This document shows, piece by piece, positions 9,557 through 21,960 of a stretch of DNA of 64,000 nt. Under the pieces are notes generated by a model. That model searched no databases, had not been told where the DNA came from, and saw nothing but the letters and a program-made list of their open reading frames with translations. Positions within the stretch are counted from its first letter, which is position 1. Every line of letters begins with the position of its first letter. Position numbers and translations under genes: made by a program. Source of the stretch: Synchiropus splendidus (taxonomy: Eukaryota > Chordata > Actinopteri > Syngnathiformes > Callionymidae); assembly GCF_027744825.2 (NCBI RefSeq), contig NC_071349.1, positions 6,448,001 through 6,512,000 of the forward strand. Direction: 5' to 3'.

Positions 9557-12119
9557 AATTAGCATCCAGCTCAGATTACAAATTTGAGAAACACAAATTG
9601 CCCATTCATCATGTATTTTTTTCCCCCCATCGCTCCCCAAATCTGATATTTTGGGTATTATCCATGAAATAACCCAACATACTGAGTCTGGCTTTCAAAC
9701 CAGGAAGGACACGGCTGCAGAGTCTGGTTCAGAAGTAAGCGATGGTTAGAGAACCGGCAGATGTTTGCACTGTTCCTGGGTAATGAGGATGCTGTGGCAG
9801 TCTGTTGTGGTATAGAAATAGCTGCACTGAAAGGCAGAACTCTCAAGTCCATCTCTTACATGTAGTCGGGCAGAGTTCTCATGAACCAACATGTTTCCTC
9901 TGTGTGTGTCTGTCAGGCGTAGGGTGAGGAGCTCAGTCATCTGTATAAGACTCAGCTGCGCTAGGCCAAGGTGGCTGTCCATTCTGCTTTCCTGAAGACT
10001 GGATACCAGCGAAAATTGTAAGCTTTCACTTTCATCCAAAGGAATAGTGTGGTTGGCATGTAGCCATTACGGTGTGAATTGAAAGACTTCGTGATAGTCC
10101 AGGACAGAAGGGTCTTCGTAGGTGTCCACATTTGGTCCTATCGAGCTTACTAAAGCAACAATGACTGGTGATCCTCGCCCCCATTTACACGGTTTACACC
10201 TTTAAATGTAACATAGCTATCCCTCACGTTTTTGTACAACATAAGTCATACTGGTGGTGCGTAGGCAAGGCATGGAACGATCACAACAGACAAGTGTGCA
10301 AAGGCTTTAGTTATAGAAGTTCAGGCTATTAGTTTTCGGTCAAAAACCACAAGCAGAAGGTTTTTTTTTTTTAAGAATGTGAAAATGTAAGACACTTATT
10401 TGCTGGTTATTTCATGTTTACCTGTGCCGATCAAATAATTGCGTGTCATTATTTCCCTTGTGCTGACCTCTGTTGACTGGTGTTTTCGGTGGCTAAGGGT
10501 TATGACTTCATGAAAAGTCTTAAAACTTAAAATCCGTTTACATTTTTTCTTTAGACTCCTGTTGTGTCAGTACCGCTTGTGGCCGAATGGGGTCACTGTT
10601 GCTCCATACAGAGCGGCTGAAGCTCCGCAGTGCCGCACTCAAACAAAATAAAGGACCTCCAGTTCTGAGCCGATGTTTATCTGTGAGGGGGGAAAAAAAA
10701 ACTAAACACATCCTCGTTTTTGGCCGAGAGTGGAAAACTGTTGCCAGGCAGAAATAAAAAGTTGTGCGCCTTTTGGGATCGATCCAGGAGCCCTTTGATA
10801 AATGGAATGAGGTTCTTCCCACGTGAGACTCACAGCTAATTGATTGGTACCATCGATTGAGTCCAAATCATCCTCTGTGGGCCACAAACACAAACCCAGA
10901 CATCATATTCTCCCTTGCCAAGTGATGACAGCTAGAGAATGCTGGTGAAATAGTCCAAATTCATGGGGTCAGACAAAACTGTTTGATCCAGACGCCGCTT
11001 TAAACTTAGCTGGCCGGTCCCGGACCCTGTGTCCTGGGTGAGGACGAGGCCCGGAGGCAGCACCATGGCCTCCAGAGTTCAGTGAGTCAGCACCCGGAAG
11101 CAAGCTAGCGCTGGGGATTAGCATCTACTGATCCTTCTTTTCCCAGCGGCGGAGCAAATCTTATTCACCCTCTAAAGAAGCGCTTCAGAGTGGAAGAGGA
11201 GTAACCTCCTTAAGTCGGTCATTTGTACGCCACGGTAGAATCATTAGCTTCTCCAATTCTGAAGGAACTCCAACAGAGAAGGGAGACAGAATTGATCCTG
11301 GGTCGGCCCTTTGGTCTCCTATGCGCTTGGTATACCGTAAAACATTCTAATGGAGGACTGTTCAGGTGGTATATGTGCAGCAGATTGTATCTTCAATTTA
11401 TGCAGGGTTCTCACCTAGGTTTTCTCCCATTGTGTCCAATCGAGCAGTGATGTGTCAGATTTGGACCACAGGACTACTATTTGTAAATACTTTATGAGAC
11501 AATCCAAACTCGAGGCAATGAACAGGAACCTTCGTTCTATAGCTTATTATAGCACACAATTTTGGAAGGTGTCATGATCCATGTCAGACATCTATCAGAT
11601 TGAGTGGGTTGGTTTTTGCGTCCCGTTACCCGTCATGGAAAATCGGTCAGAATCTGGGAAAAATGTTCTACGTGGTTGCTGTTGCTGAAAAAGCACTTCC
11701 CCTCATCGCTATGCTAGGAAGTAAGTGATGCAATAGCATCTTGCTGCTTAGTCGCTATGTCTCGAGTGTCGGGCTGGAGACGTCATTGTACCAATATCGA
11801 GATGTGAGTGTTCTAGATATTAATGTAAAATCAACAATGTCAATTTCTCCCGCGAGTCCTGCATCTGAAGATGAGGTGAAGGCAAATGTCACTTTTGCGT
11901 TTGCCTTTCAATATGCACCCCAGACCAGCCATCCACAAATTTCCTGCCTGCTGTTGCTCGACAACTTTCGACATCCTTTGTTATGATAATACTCAGCTTT
12001 TCTCCTAAAATACTTTATTTTCACTAAACCCTCAGCCATATTGCGTCAATATTATATGAATTTTGTCCCAAGTTCCGACCTACTGGACTCTTGGTAAAGG
12101 ATCTTGAACTAGGTCCTCA

Positions 12120-12665
12120 ATGGCCTTAGCAGGTGAGGTAAATGAGCTTCATGCATGTGAAGATGTGACCACACGATCAACACAGGTTAAGGTGGAGGAC
12201 CTGCAGTGGCAAATTCTGTTGGGCAATGCTGCACTGTCTGAAAAGATGCAGAAGCGAAGCCGAAATTCTGAACTGAACCTCCAGCGGAAGCTTTTTAGTC
12301 GTTCAGAAACAGAGCGTTGGTGGTCTCGACACCTGCAGCAGCCTTCTTGTTTGTCCTCCACTCGCATTAGTATTTGTATTCTGTTCACTCCTACAGCACT
12401 GCAGATGTCTGCAGTTCATCCACTCTGCCCCTCCAATTGTACCGATCCCATTCTCCCCAAATTTCACGTCGAGTTCTCAGTCTGGAGATTAGTTAAGCTG
12501 GTCGACAGACTGTTCTCACTGCCAGGAGCAGCAGGAGAAGCTATTGTCGCATTGTCGAACACCGTTTGCCAAGTGTGTGTGTGTTTACACGCCGGGACGG
12601 CGTGTGTGTGTTATCAGCGATTGGCACGTCGGATACAGGTGTGTGTGTTTACAGTGTGTCACTAG
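12120..12665 (+). other. open frame of 181 codons, unrecognised, probably not a gene
   Basis: The frame runs from ATG at 12120 to TAG at 12663-12665. The product is Ser/Arg/Cys-rich with no domain, signal peptide or repeat that I recognise. Its last third is inflated by gtgtgt runs that code alternating Val and Cys. No upstream promoter or poly(A) signal stands out. It is the longest non-exonic frame in the window, so it is recorded. Confidence 0.12.
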
Positions 12666-14819
12666 TGTCGCACAGCAGCTGGAATGAAGCAGCTCTGTGC
12701 AAACATGAAGCATGATGACAGATGAGGAGAGTTGCTTCGTGAAGTGCTGCTCTTGTTATAAGAAATTATCTAACATCTCTTTATATGCTGGGAAGGATGG
12801 CAAGGCTGATGATTTAAGTTGAACTTCTGCCCTTTCTCACTCTCATGGCGCAATACATGACACTGGGAAACTTGACTGTGACAGCGTAGACTAACATTGA
12901 AGCTAGCCCGACGCATGGTGACATATCAAGAATAAGACTGAGGTGACGTCGGTGATACATGCCATTGATGCTCTCTCCAGTGTTAATACACTTCACTTGG
13001 ATTGTGTCGAAAAACAGAATTATGTGACACCAAAGACAAGACATTCGCCCAGCATCCTCTGCAACATTTACTGAAATACTAATGCACTAGTGGGAATCAT
13101 TTTTTACTCTTACCTCTTACAAGTGGTAGCAGGTTGTGTGCACATTTACCGCCGCTCTCTGTTAATCGATGACTTTTTCCCTCACCTGGGCGCAGCTTTG
13201 TGTGGGAAAAGGCTCGATCATATGCCGTTCCCATGCAGCCGCGCGTCCCTGTCATCATTTGCGCGAGACGACCTATTAGAAGGTGCTTATTAAAGCTGAG
13301 TCACCTCCTTCCTGCAGATGCGACACCTGCTTTATCAAAACAGCCCTCATTGTTTCCATTAGATGCAACACCCTGTGTGAGTATGCGAGCTCTCACATGC
13401 GAGACTCCATTTGTTTACCGCTGCTTCTCTGTCGCTCCCCGACTATTTGTTAGCAGGACTGCTGCAGATCTGGTAATTAGCCCTCAAGGCCTCGCCGTTG
13501 TCTGCCAGTTTATTTACGGTGGTAAGCGAAGGGTGCTCCCCGGCGACGCGTCACACTCTGAAGTGTGCGCGGGAGACGAGGCAGATACGAGTCAAGAGGA
13601 AAAAGCGGGAAATTCCTGAGTCATCGGAATCTGTCTGGGAAGAGGTGACGTGAGATTTGTGAAGTTCTAGAATCGATGTGGTGTCTCAAGACAAAATCGA
13701 AACTTGAAAAAGGTGTATTGATAAACAGCCGAATGAAAGCTGAGTCATACTTGTTACTTCAGTCGGCCATTTTCTTTAGTTTTCCCTCCCTTTCTCATTC
13801 AGAAATATTAACTGGCTTTAAAAAAGGGTATGATAGGTTGTTATAGCAGTTTTTAAGCTGAATTTTTATTTTAATATCGGCAATATTTTGAGGTCTCAAT
13901 TAAATAATATTTTCAAGCCATCGACTTGAAGGAAACGCTAGTTAGTATGAGTTTTCTTTATCGTGTTTCTTGTTAGTTATGCGCTAAACTTTTTAAAACA
14001 AGGAACTTTTTTCATCACAAATGGTGAAACCAATCAGAATCAGATGAGACCACTTTTCTGAGCGAGTGCTAAAGCGCGTCTTGCTACATTCGCACATTAA
14101 AATCTTGTGTTCTTTGTTACGTCTGGAATTCAGCTACACTAGATCCTGCGGAAGAACTGTGTTTAGGCCACTGTTCAAAAATAACTGTCAGATAACTTGT
14201 TTTAATTGTGAGGAAAGGGTGGTAGGTTTCATACTGTTAGCATCTTAGCTTGACTAGCATATAAGTTTTTTTAATCCATCCATTTACACCAGTCTTGGTC
14301 AAAGTCTGGCCGTGGTGCCATTAGTGGCCTGCACACAACAGTGATGTGTTGTCACACCGTGCTTCAAACCAAAACATTTTCAATTTTGTCTCGTGTTTAA
14401 CTCTGGATTACTCCTGAGCACTATGTTCCTGCTCAACCATTCATTTATTTTAAGAGCATCAGGTATTCACCTTGTCAAATCTGGACCTCTTTGAAGAAAG
14501 TCGGGACGCCTCCCGTCCACTATCCCACTTTAGTAACAGAAAATGGATTTGCTGTGCTCCCATTACAACCATCGCCTCAATCGTGCGACTTTTATTTCCT
14601 CTTCTACTGCGATTTACAGTTCTCTTTCCTGGCAATATCAAAACAAATGTTAAAATATGAATTATTACCTCCCCTCCTTCCTCTGGCTCCGACTGAAAAA
14701 TAAACCCCTGCCTCCTGAAATGTAAAAAATCACCCCAGTGGCTGAGTCTGACAGTAAATAACTGTTTATGAATCAGCTCATTATATCGGGGAGAGATCTG
14801 CATAAACAGAGGTTCGGAC

Positions 14820-15180
14820 TGGCCGTCCTCTTACGCAAATGAGCGCGGAGGAGAGATGCATGCCCTTCTTAAGAACAGTTGACCTGTGGTCAGGGACTCC
14901 CTCCTACTGGTCCTTCAATCTGTGACTTTGTCAATATTGGCCACAAGGGTTCCCCACCGGCGCCGCATGGATCCAATTAAACATTCATGACCATGTTTAT
15001 TAATGACCCGCTGGCACCAGGGATGTCCAAGTGTGTGTGGGAATATGGCTCTGGTTAACTGTTAAATAGAACAGAGGATGGATTTCCTGTCAGTGAGCTG
15101 CGCTGAACCGTCTCAGTGACGGAAGTGTGGACGTTTCTCAGAACATCTGGGATGAGTGACCCCAGCGGACTCTCTAGTCC
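14820..15180. promoter_or_regulatory. candidate conserved regulatory block
   Basis: Mixed-composition sequence without repeats. It holds atgcaa/octamer-like, caattaaa and tgtttattaatga (forkhead plus homeodomain) motifs between 14835 and 15010. This is a composition-and-motif impression; conservation cannot be tested here. Confidence 0.2.
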
Positions 15181-15389
15181 TATGGTGGTCTGCCACAGAT
15201 GTTAAAGCTGTGTGTTTGGATTAAAAAGTCAACAACCTCTTTGACAAAAAAGGGAAATGCTCTCTATGTTCTATCGCTTCCTGGTCCTGTCATAACAGGC
15301 CAAATGGTCTGTCAGTCAAGGAGGAGATGACAAACTAGCTTAGCTACCAGATGTGCTTTGCTGTCTGTTGGTCGTACAGCAGAATTTGC

Positions 15390-16015
15390 ATGTAGTCAAC
15401 ATACTTACTTGAGCCAAATACCTTTAGCAAAAAGACCATATACAAGTACTTTACTAGGGATTATATGAATTTAATACTTCTTCTGACTAAATTGTGACAT
15501 TTTTAACTTAAGTATACTTTCAAGTATTCAGTGAGTATACAAGAAACATACTACTAGTGTACTAGGTAGATACCTCTCCCCAGTATTTGAATTTTACTAT
15601 GGATATTTAATGGCCACATTATTTTAAAACTGTAAAATAGTTTATCTTGTGCACCACCCACAGGAGCACACATTCACTTCCCCGATACATATACTTACAT
15701 TTAGTGATCATGAACTAATGTTGACATTTCACTGTACATATCACCTATAGTTGATGGCAGAGTGTCACACTCACAGTGACAAACAATTATTTAGTAATTC
15801 AATGAAAGCACGAATCAAACTGTCGAATCAGAACAAAACAATATCAGTGCAAATCCTTGAAATCCGTAAGACAAAAAGTAGCATACTTGAAGTTAATTTT
15901 TTTGACAAGTATACTTGAGCATACTTCTGTACCTTTAAGTATTTCAAATTCAGTATGTAAAAAGTGTAGTGTACTACCTCAGTTGTAGTATAATATAAGT
16001 ATAATCATACTACAC
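15390..16015. repeat. AGTATACTT-rich element, probable MITE remnant
   Basis: Many direct and inverted copies of agtatactt, aagtatac and tagtgtac occur between 15395 and 16010, concentrated at both ends with plainer sequence between. This pattern is typical of palindrome-rich non-autonomous DNA elements in fish. I could not define terminal repeats or a target-site duplication. Confidence 0.45.
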
Positions 16016-16255
16016 CTCAGTAAACCTTTGTTTTTCCTAAGGGTACAACTAAAAGCAAATGAGCGGAAATGTATTCTGGCCTCTTTGTCTTCTCTTTTCT
16101 CTTGACTATCTGTGAAGGAGACTGCTCTACTTAAACTGCTGTATATTAACTTTTCACAAGCCACTGGTTGGGGGGAGTTGGAGATGTCAGGGAAGATGGG
16201 AAAAAATAGAGCAAATACAAAATTACATGTACTACATATTCAAGATTAAATCATT

Positions 16256-16590
16256 AGAGACTACAAAAATACTCAGAGGGTGCAAACCTCCATCAAGCAG
16301 CTTCAATCCATCCCCAACGCATCCATCGCCCAAGCATCCTTCAAAATACTCCTGGATCCAAATGCCAGTCTCACACAAATGCTGACAATGGTCCCAATGT
16401 TTAAGAAAATTTAATTTAAAAAAAATCCTGGATCCATAATGCGATTGGAACCATTTCCGAAATTGAATGATTTGTTCCTTGTCCCTTTGCACATATTTCT
16501 TTAAAATTCCATTGAAATCTGTCCATAACTTTTCATGTTATTTGGAACATAGCCTGATAAACCAATGACGTCAATAACATAACCTTCGCC
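16256..16590. repeat. LINE 3'-end-like dispersed repeat (GTCCATAACTTTT family)
   Basis: It contains the series gcaaacctcc, cttgtccctt, ttccattgaaatctgtcc, ataacttttcatgttatt and caatgacgtcaataacataa in the order found in a very common vertebrate repeat. The copy is complete in outline but diverged. Confidence 0.6.
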
Positions 16591-16931
16591 AAAAAAAATC
16601 CCACTTGACTTGAACTTGAAAAAATGGCTAATGGTTGAGGTCAGTCTAAATCTGCATATTGGTGTGGTTATACCTCCCTGCGGGTATTTGGTGGGTAGGA
16701 GGGAGTTACATGTCGTGTCGTGTGCTCAAAGGTTTGGTAACCCCTGGCTTAAACAAGTTGGAAGAACATATTTGCAACCCTTTTGTTATGGGATGTTGTC
16801 CAATATATCACGTTTTTTTAGCAAGATGTGAGTAATAATCATCCTGCAAAAAATATGTATTCTGTTCCACCATAGACTCATGCTGAAACAGCAAAGCATG
16901 ATTCTTCGTTGTGTGTTTCAGAAGTAACTGA

Positions 16932-17138
16932 ACTCTCTGTCCAACCTGGAAAGCTCACCAGATCGATTCCCAAGGTTGGTGCAGAAGTTGCCCAGAAGTG
17001 GAGAGATTTGTAGAAGGTGCAATGGCAAAATGGGCCCAGACAGTGATCAAGGGAGTTGAACAAGAGAATGCAGACATGGTGGAGATGACCGTGAGTGAAT
17101 CGGCTAAGCTGATAGAGAAGAAGGGACACCTACCATGA
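16932..17138 (+). pseudogene. unidentified coding-like fragment
   Basis: An ATG-less open frame of 68 codons between TGA (16929) and TGA (17136). Its C-terminal part is Glu/Lys/Ala-rich and helical in character (for example AKWAQTVIKGVEQENADMVE). An acceptor-like tgtttcag lies just before it at 16914-16921. A second frame overlaps its 5' half with similar quality (PKVGAEVAQKWRDL), so a one-base frameshift is possible. I do not recognise the family. It could be a decayed exon, a retroelement piece or chance. A 29-bp part of it recurs at 21421. Confidence 0.3.
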
Positions 17139-17211
17139 GACTCAGAGAGTCAGTTCAGTCACAGATAAAGTGGTTGTTATTGGGAGTGCTTAAAAAGATC
17201 AGAAATTAGTA

Positions 17212-17904
17212 CAGTGGTACCTCGGTTCTCGACCACAATCCATTCCAGAAGACGATTCGAGAAGCGAAATCTAAATCGATTTTTCCCATTACAATGAATG
17301 GAAAAAGAAATAATGCGTTCCAAGCCTTAAAATAGGCTTTTGTAGGAGTGAATGTAGAGTGTCTGCTGCAGGTGCGCTGTTCCTCTATGTGTGTGGCCGC
17401 TGCATGTGGGAGGGGTTGCTGAGTGAGTGAGGTCTCTCCAGAAGTGAAGAGGTGCTCGGTGCGTGTCCAGCTCTGAATGTGCGCTTCTGTGCAGTTTGGC
17501 TGGTGTCATAAACCAAGTAACGCTCTGTCCCAGACTCGCCTCATCCCTGTCCCAGCTCCAGCCCACAACAGGACATCAAACCCTGGAGTGAGCGCTCCAG
17601 CCTCGGAGGTGTGGAGAGCACCTCCCCTGTGACACTCTACCACGGTCCAGTGTGGAGACAGGAAAGGTTTTACACCTCAATATGAAGAAAAAACAGTCAG
17701 TGAATGTAGCTAACCGGACACGTTTGCATACAGAGGCTGCGTTGTACACAATAACAAAGCGAGTTGTGGCTCAGCTGATCGGTCCACGTACGTTCCGGCT
17801 TTTTTCGGGGGTTCGAGTTCTGGATTTTCATTCGAAATCAAAAATTTTTGTTTGAACTCTGATTTGTTCGAAGTCCGGGATGTTCGAAAACCGAGGTACC
17901 ACTG
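17212..17904. mobile_element. non-autonomous pogo/Tigger-like DNA transposon (MITE), 693 bp
   Basis: The left end cagtggtacctcggttctcg and the right end, read on the other strand as cagtggtacctcggttttcg, form terminal inverted repeats with one mismatch in 20. Both are flanked by TA (17210-17211 and 17905-17906), the Tc1/mariner-type target duplication. Subterminal sequence repeats ttcgaa/gttcgag motifs. No transposase frame lies inside, so it could only move with a helper. Confidence 0.8.
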
Positions 17905-17906
17905 TA

Positions 17907-20900
17907 TATGAGAAGAGTTTGGAGTTAAAGTCAGGGAGGCCAGATGGTTACTTAATGTGCACTTAATGAAAGTTTGAAAGCAAGATACACATGCTTGTTC
18001 TCGCGTAGCATGACCTACACAACGTCAGACCCCGAACATCTGCTCAGAGTCTTCTTTCATTTATCAAGGTTAGCGTTAATATTCCTGAGTTTATATTCAG
18101 TAGAGGATCAAAGTGCTGCAATGTCGGTGGCAGACGTGTAATTCGCAGGTATGTTCCAGCTCAGCGCCGCATAATGAGCAGATGCTGCCGATATTCTGTT
18201 TACCGTATGGCCGTGTGGCAGACGTTCGGCGTTCAGTCTTGTTTGCATAAATTGTTCTGAGAACAAAGAATCCTTGGCGGCTTCTAAATCATTTTCGGTT
18301 TGGGTTTTTTTTTCAGCATTGTGGATTCTAAAAGATGTAATTAAATCACGATGAATCATGTGATTGCAGACGTCTCTGGTGCCGCCGTGTGTTCACTGGA
18401 ATGAAAGACACAATCATTCCAAAATTCTCCTCAGCGATGATGAAGAAAGAAGTAGAATCGGAAATGAACAGACTTTTCAGTCGTCCTCTAAGCATCGATC
18501 ATGTCAGTCACTTGAGAGTAGAGTTAATGTACAACATGCCACCAAGTTTGGACAGTCAAAAGGCTGTGGCTTCTCTGTGATTCAGCTTCCTGCACTGCCT
18601 CAGGGGGAGCACTGACTTTACGTTGAGCCTCTCCCTGATAGCCCAGCTCCTCATCCAAGCTTTAACAGAGTCCTGGCACAGTGTTCCAGTTCCAAGTACG
18701 GTTGGCAGTGATGGTGATCTTATGCAACAGTGTTGTGTTAAATAATCATTTCTATTTCCTGGCTCGTACAATGACTGCACCTGGTGCTAAATGGAATTTA
18801 GTACTTAATGGTTGCATGTTTTGGAAAGGTTCCTCAATGATATTGACTTTAGTATAATACTTCCTTTGTTTTGTACACTGTCCCAACTGGAGATCTGACA
18901 GTTACATCAGAGTCTTTTCTTCTTAGTTTAAAATTTCCTTGTGTTTTGCTCAATAATTTGAGTTTTGACGATTCTAATATGTCTTTGTCAGCTGGTGCGT
19001 GTGTGTGCAAAAATATTCTTTTTATTATTATTGTAATTATTCATGTTGTTGATTTGGTTTGTGGGGATTTACAAGTGTTCTAAACTTTGACTTTAAAAAA
19101 CACAAAATGCTTTCCAATCGCTGAAAGAAAGAAAACAACTTTAAAAACTTTAAAATGTATATTTTTACAAAACATGTCTAACTGAAACTGAGTGTATTTA
19201 GATGCAATTTTGTGGCATAGTGGTCCGAGCTCATCCCTGAGGAAACTGAGGTCATCGGTTTGGCGCTGCCCTTTGATCTCATAAATTAAAGGGATTTTAC
19301 CATGAAATATATCTAAATATTAAACACAATAACAAGGCCAATTAATGTGTTTTTTACAAACCAAATGATACATCCCAAATCCCAAAAGATCCTAACAAAA
19401 CAAGTCAGATCTGACTGACTGAAGGGGCACTCCGTTTACCTGTCTGAGCATGTGGGTCAGGGGAAACTGTCAAAAAAATGTAAGATTGAAGAAAAAAAAT
19501 TGACTCAAGAACGGGCACTTTGCTCATTGTGGGAAAAAGGGCTGGTGTTTGAGCACCACTATGAGTCTATCTGAGCACGTCCCTGATTTGCTAGTTTTTT
19601 GAGACCTAAAATTTCCGTTGTTCTCATCTCACATAGTAATAGAGTCGCTTTGCATCAAAGAAACATGAAGGAGCAAAACTGTGTTCTGGTCAGAAATACC
19701 GGTCATGCATTTAAATCAGCTTAAACAAACCTGTTTATCAAAAAATAAAAAAATCTTGATGCATTTCATCTCCTAATTTTAGCTACATCAAGAACACCCA
19801 ACTGAGACTTTAAATTGAGGAGTGCTGTTACTGTTTGTGTTCTCTTCAGTCTTGTAGTGGACCCCATAAAGTTCTGTTTTATTCATCCAAGCTGATATTT
19901 TTGGTGATGTAGTACGCAATGTTGCGTCTCATGGCGTGTCCACCATCCTGAAAAAAACGTAATCCACAGAATCCACATAGTTATCCATGGTTAAAAAGGT
20001 CAAAAAGGTCCATGAAGTTATTTATACAGTGATGTGGCATCAGTCTCATGCCGTCTCATGCTCAAGTGTCCGTTCTCATAATGTAATGAGATCTGTTGGC
20101 GAAACTGAGGGTTTTTCCTATAAATTAACCTGTTGTTTCACCTTGCTTAACACATGGAGAAGTGTATGAGGGCCCTATAAAATAGCTTGAAAGGGAAGCT
20201 TAATGTAGCAGGAGCTGCTATTTACTTGTATCATGAGTCAACATTGAGGGAGTATAAAGTTGCGACTAGAATAAAATAAAGATTCCTCTTTCATAAAAGC
20301 CATTCACTCTGAGTTAAGAATGACACAGACACACCTGAGCTGTATGAAGTTGAGTTGGTGAAATTGGCCCCAACATTTGACTGATACTAGTTTAGCTTAA
20401 TGTGCTCGGCCATATCACTGGGATATATCAGGGCGATGACATCACCAGCACGGTATCACTGCACATCACTGACAGGACGTCCCAGCTAACACACCAGCAC
20501 TGACGTCATGTTGAGGTTTTTGCTGTAACCACACCATGACCTCGCTTCAAATCTTCAACTTGCCGACTCATCGTATTTCACAGGCTCCATCGCAAACACA
20601 CTTCAAGGAGAATCTTATTCCACTGTATCAATAAATGGATCGTCTCATCATTTCGTGACCCAGATATCATTACTGCTATTTTTAGCACACACTCATCTGT
20701 AATCTTTGAACATAAATTCGCATGAGGCGAGGCAGGAAAATGTCTGGCGCTCTCATTTACGCACAGTCGAGACACTGCTTTTTGTGTCCACACACACCTC
20801 CACAGAGCTTGTAAACAAAGGAGTCCAGACAGTTGCAGGGAAGTGTCAGCTTTGCATGAGCTGCCTCCAGGTCAGACATATCCTCGAAGCCTGGGGCGGA

Positions 20901-21562
20901 GAGACAAGCCGGTTTGGCGGGGTGGATTCTGCTCCATTGTGTGAAGCAGTCGGATGTTTTTAACAAGGAAGTTTTACCAGCTGAGGGCCTGGCTTCCTCC
21001 GCGCCGGTGTGAAAGTGTTGCTCTGCGGGGGTGCAGACGAATGTGTGTGTGTGTGTGAACGGGCCCCTAACTCTGACACCTAATGGAGCCAGAGCATTGC
21101 CGTAAAACACCAATCACAGTCTTGTTAAGTAGCGAATGACTCATTTTGCAATCGTCCAAAGAATGCCGCTAATACGTCTCTGAATTACCGGGCGTGTTTT
21201 CAGACATCGAGTTAGAAGGGAGAGTTGATGCAAATCACATTCAGAGTGACCGATTGAATCTGAGGGCTTTCGACTCAGTGGAGCTTTTCTTCTCTGAGGT
21301 TTGTTTGTGTGCTGGTGATGCGTCAGCGCACTTCAAGCTCAACTCCATTAAGCGCCGCCGTGTTTACTCCAGAGCTCCTCGTGTCTGGCCTCTGGCTGGA
21401 GATGTTTGGATTCACGTTGTTTGCCCAGAAGTGGAGAGATTTGTAGAAGATTAAGCCGTCACGCCAAGATCAGTTCCCACGTACAAAGGTACCGAAGCAG
21501 TCTTGATCTATGGATTTAAAAACACGGCAACATGGAGAAGCATTTCAAACTAAAGTGGCATT
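17907..21562. other. intergenic sequence, no recognised gene
   Basis: No coding exon is recognised. The block 20540-21120 is less AT-rich and repeat-free, and could be regulatory. A short GT repeat lies at 21041-21058. A 29-bp duplicate of the fragment near 16990 lies at 21421-21449, at the end of an 86-codon frame (21194-21454). Confidence 0.5.
21041..21058. repeat. (GT)n microsatellite
   Basis: A short run of alternating g and t starting after gacga; interrupted only at its ends. Confidence 0.8.
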
Positions 21563-21960
21563 GTTAGGGCCAGAAAAACTCAGCAGGTATCTTGTGATAC
21601 GATGCGTCTCCTGACACAGTAGTGGTGGTATGATGCATGGCGATACTGTAAATTCAGCAATATATTGTAACGAGAACCATAATTTTAGGGGGGAAAACAA
21701 GCCAATGCAGAGCATTATTATGTGTATTATGTTGTGGTGCTACGTTTTTAATCAACAAACTCAAGTGCGCAATAAGAAAACATTAAAATTAAATTATTAG
21801 AAATATCCAATATCCAAGTATCTATGTATTAAATATCAATACAGACAACTTAGATTATCATGAATATATTCAAGAATATTTCAGCAAAAATATCATTACA
21901 GTATTGCGGATTCAAGTGTTGCAATATTTGAGCGCATCAATATTTCCCTACACCCCTAAC
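21563..21960. mobile_element. degenerate hAT-like element remnant
   Basis: It starts gttaggg and ends ccctaac, with gatacgat, gcgatactg, caatattt and tgttgcaatat motifs between. These are typical of a fish element family that ends in 'tacacccctaa'. The copy is much decayed, and the target duplication is not clear. Confidence 0.4.

Larger units (their letters stand above)
9557..15390. other. intergenic sequence, no recognised gene
   Basis: I recognise no protein family here. Three stretches stand out: an uninterrupted 181-codon frame (12120-12665), a GC-richer block with a 139-codon frame (13200-13619), and a block at 14820-15180 rich in TAAT- and forkhead-type motifs. They fit conserved non-coding or chance sequence better than exons, since none has a family match or a splice pattern. 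Confidence 0.5.

Noticed and set aside
19200..19270. Possible tRNA-derived SINE head (gtggcatagtggtccgag)
   Set aside because: Only a short partial resemblance, with no B-box of acceptable quality and no body or tail.
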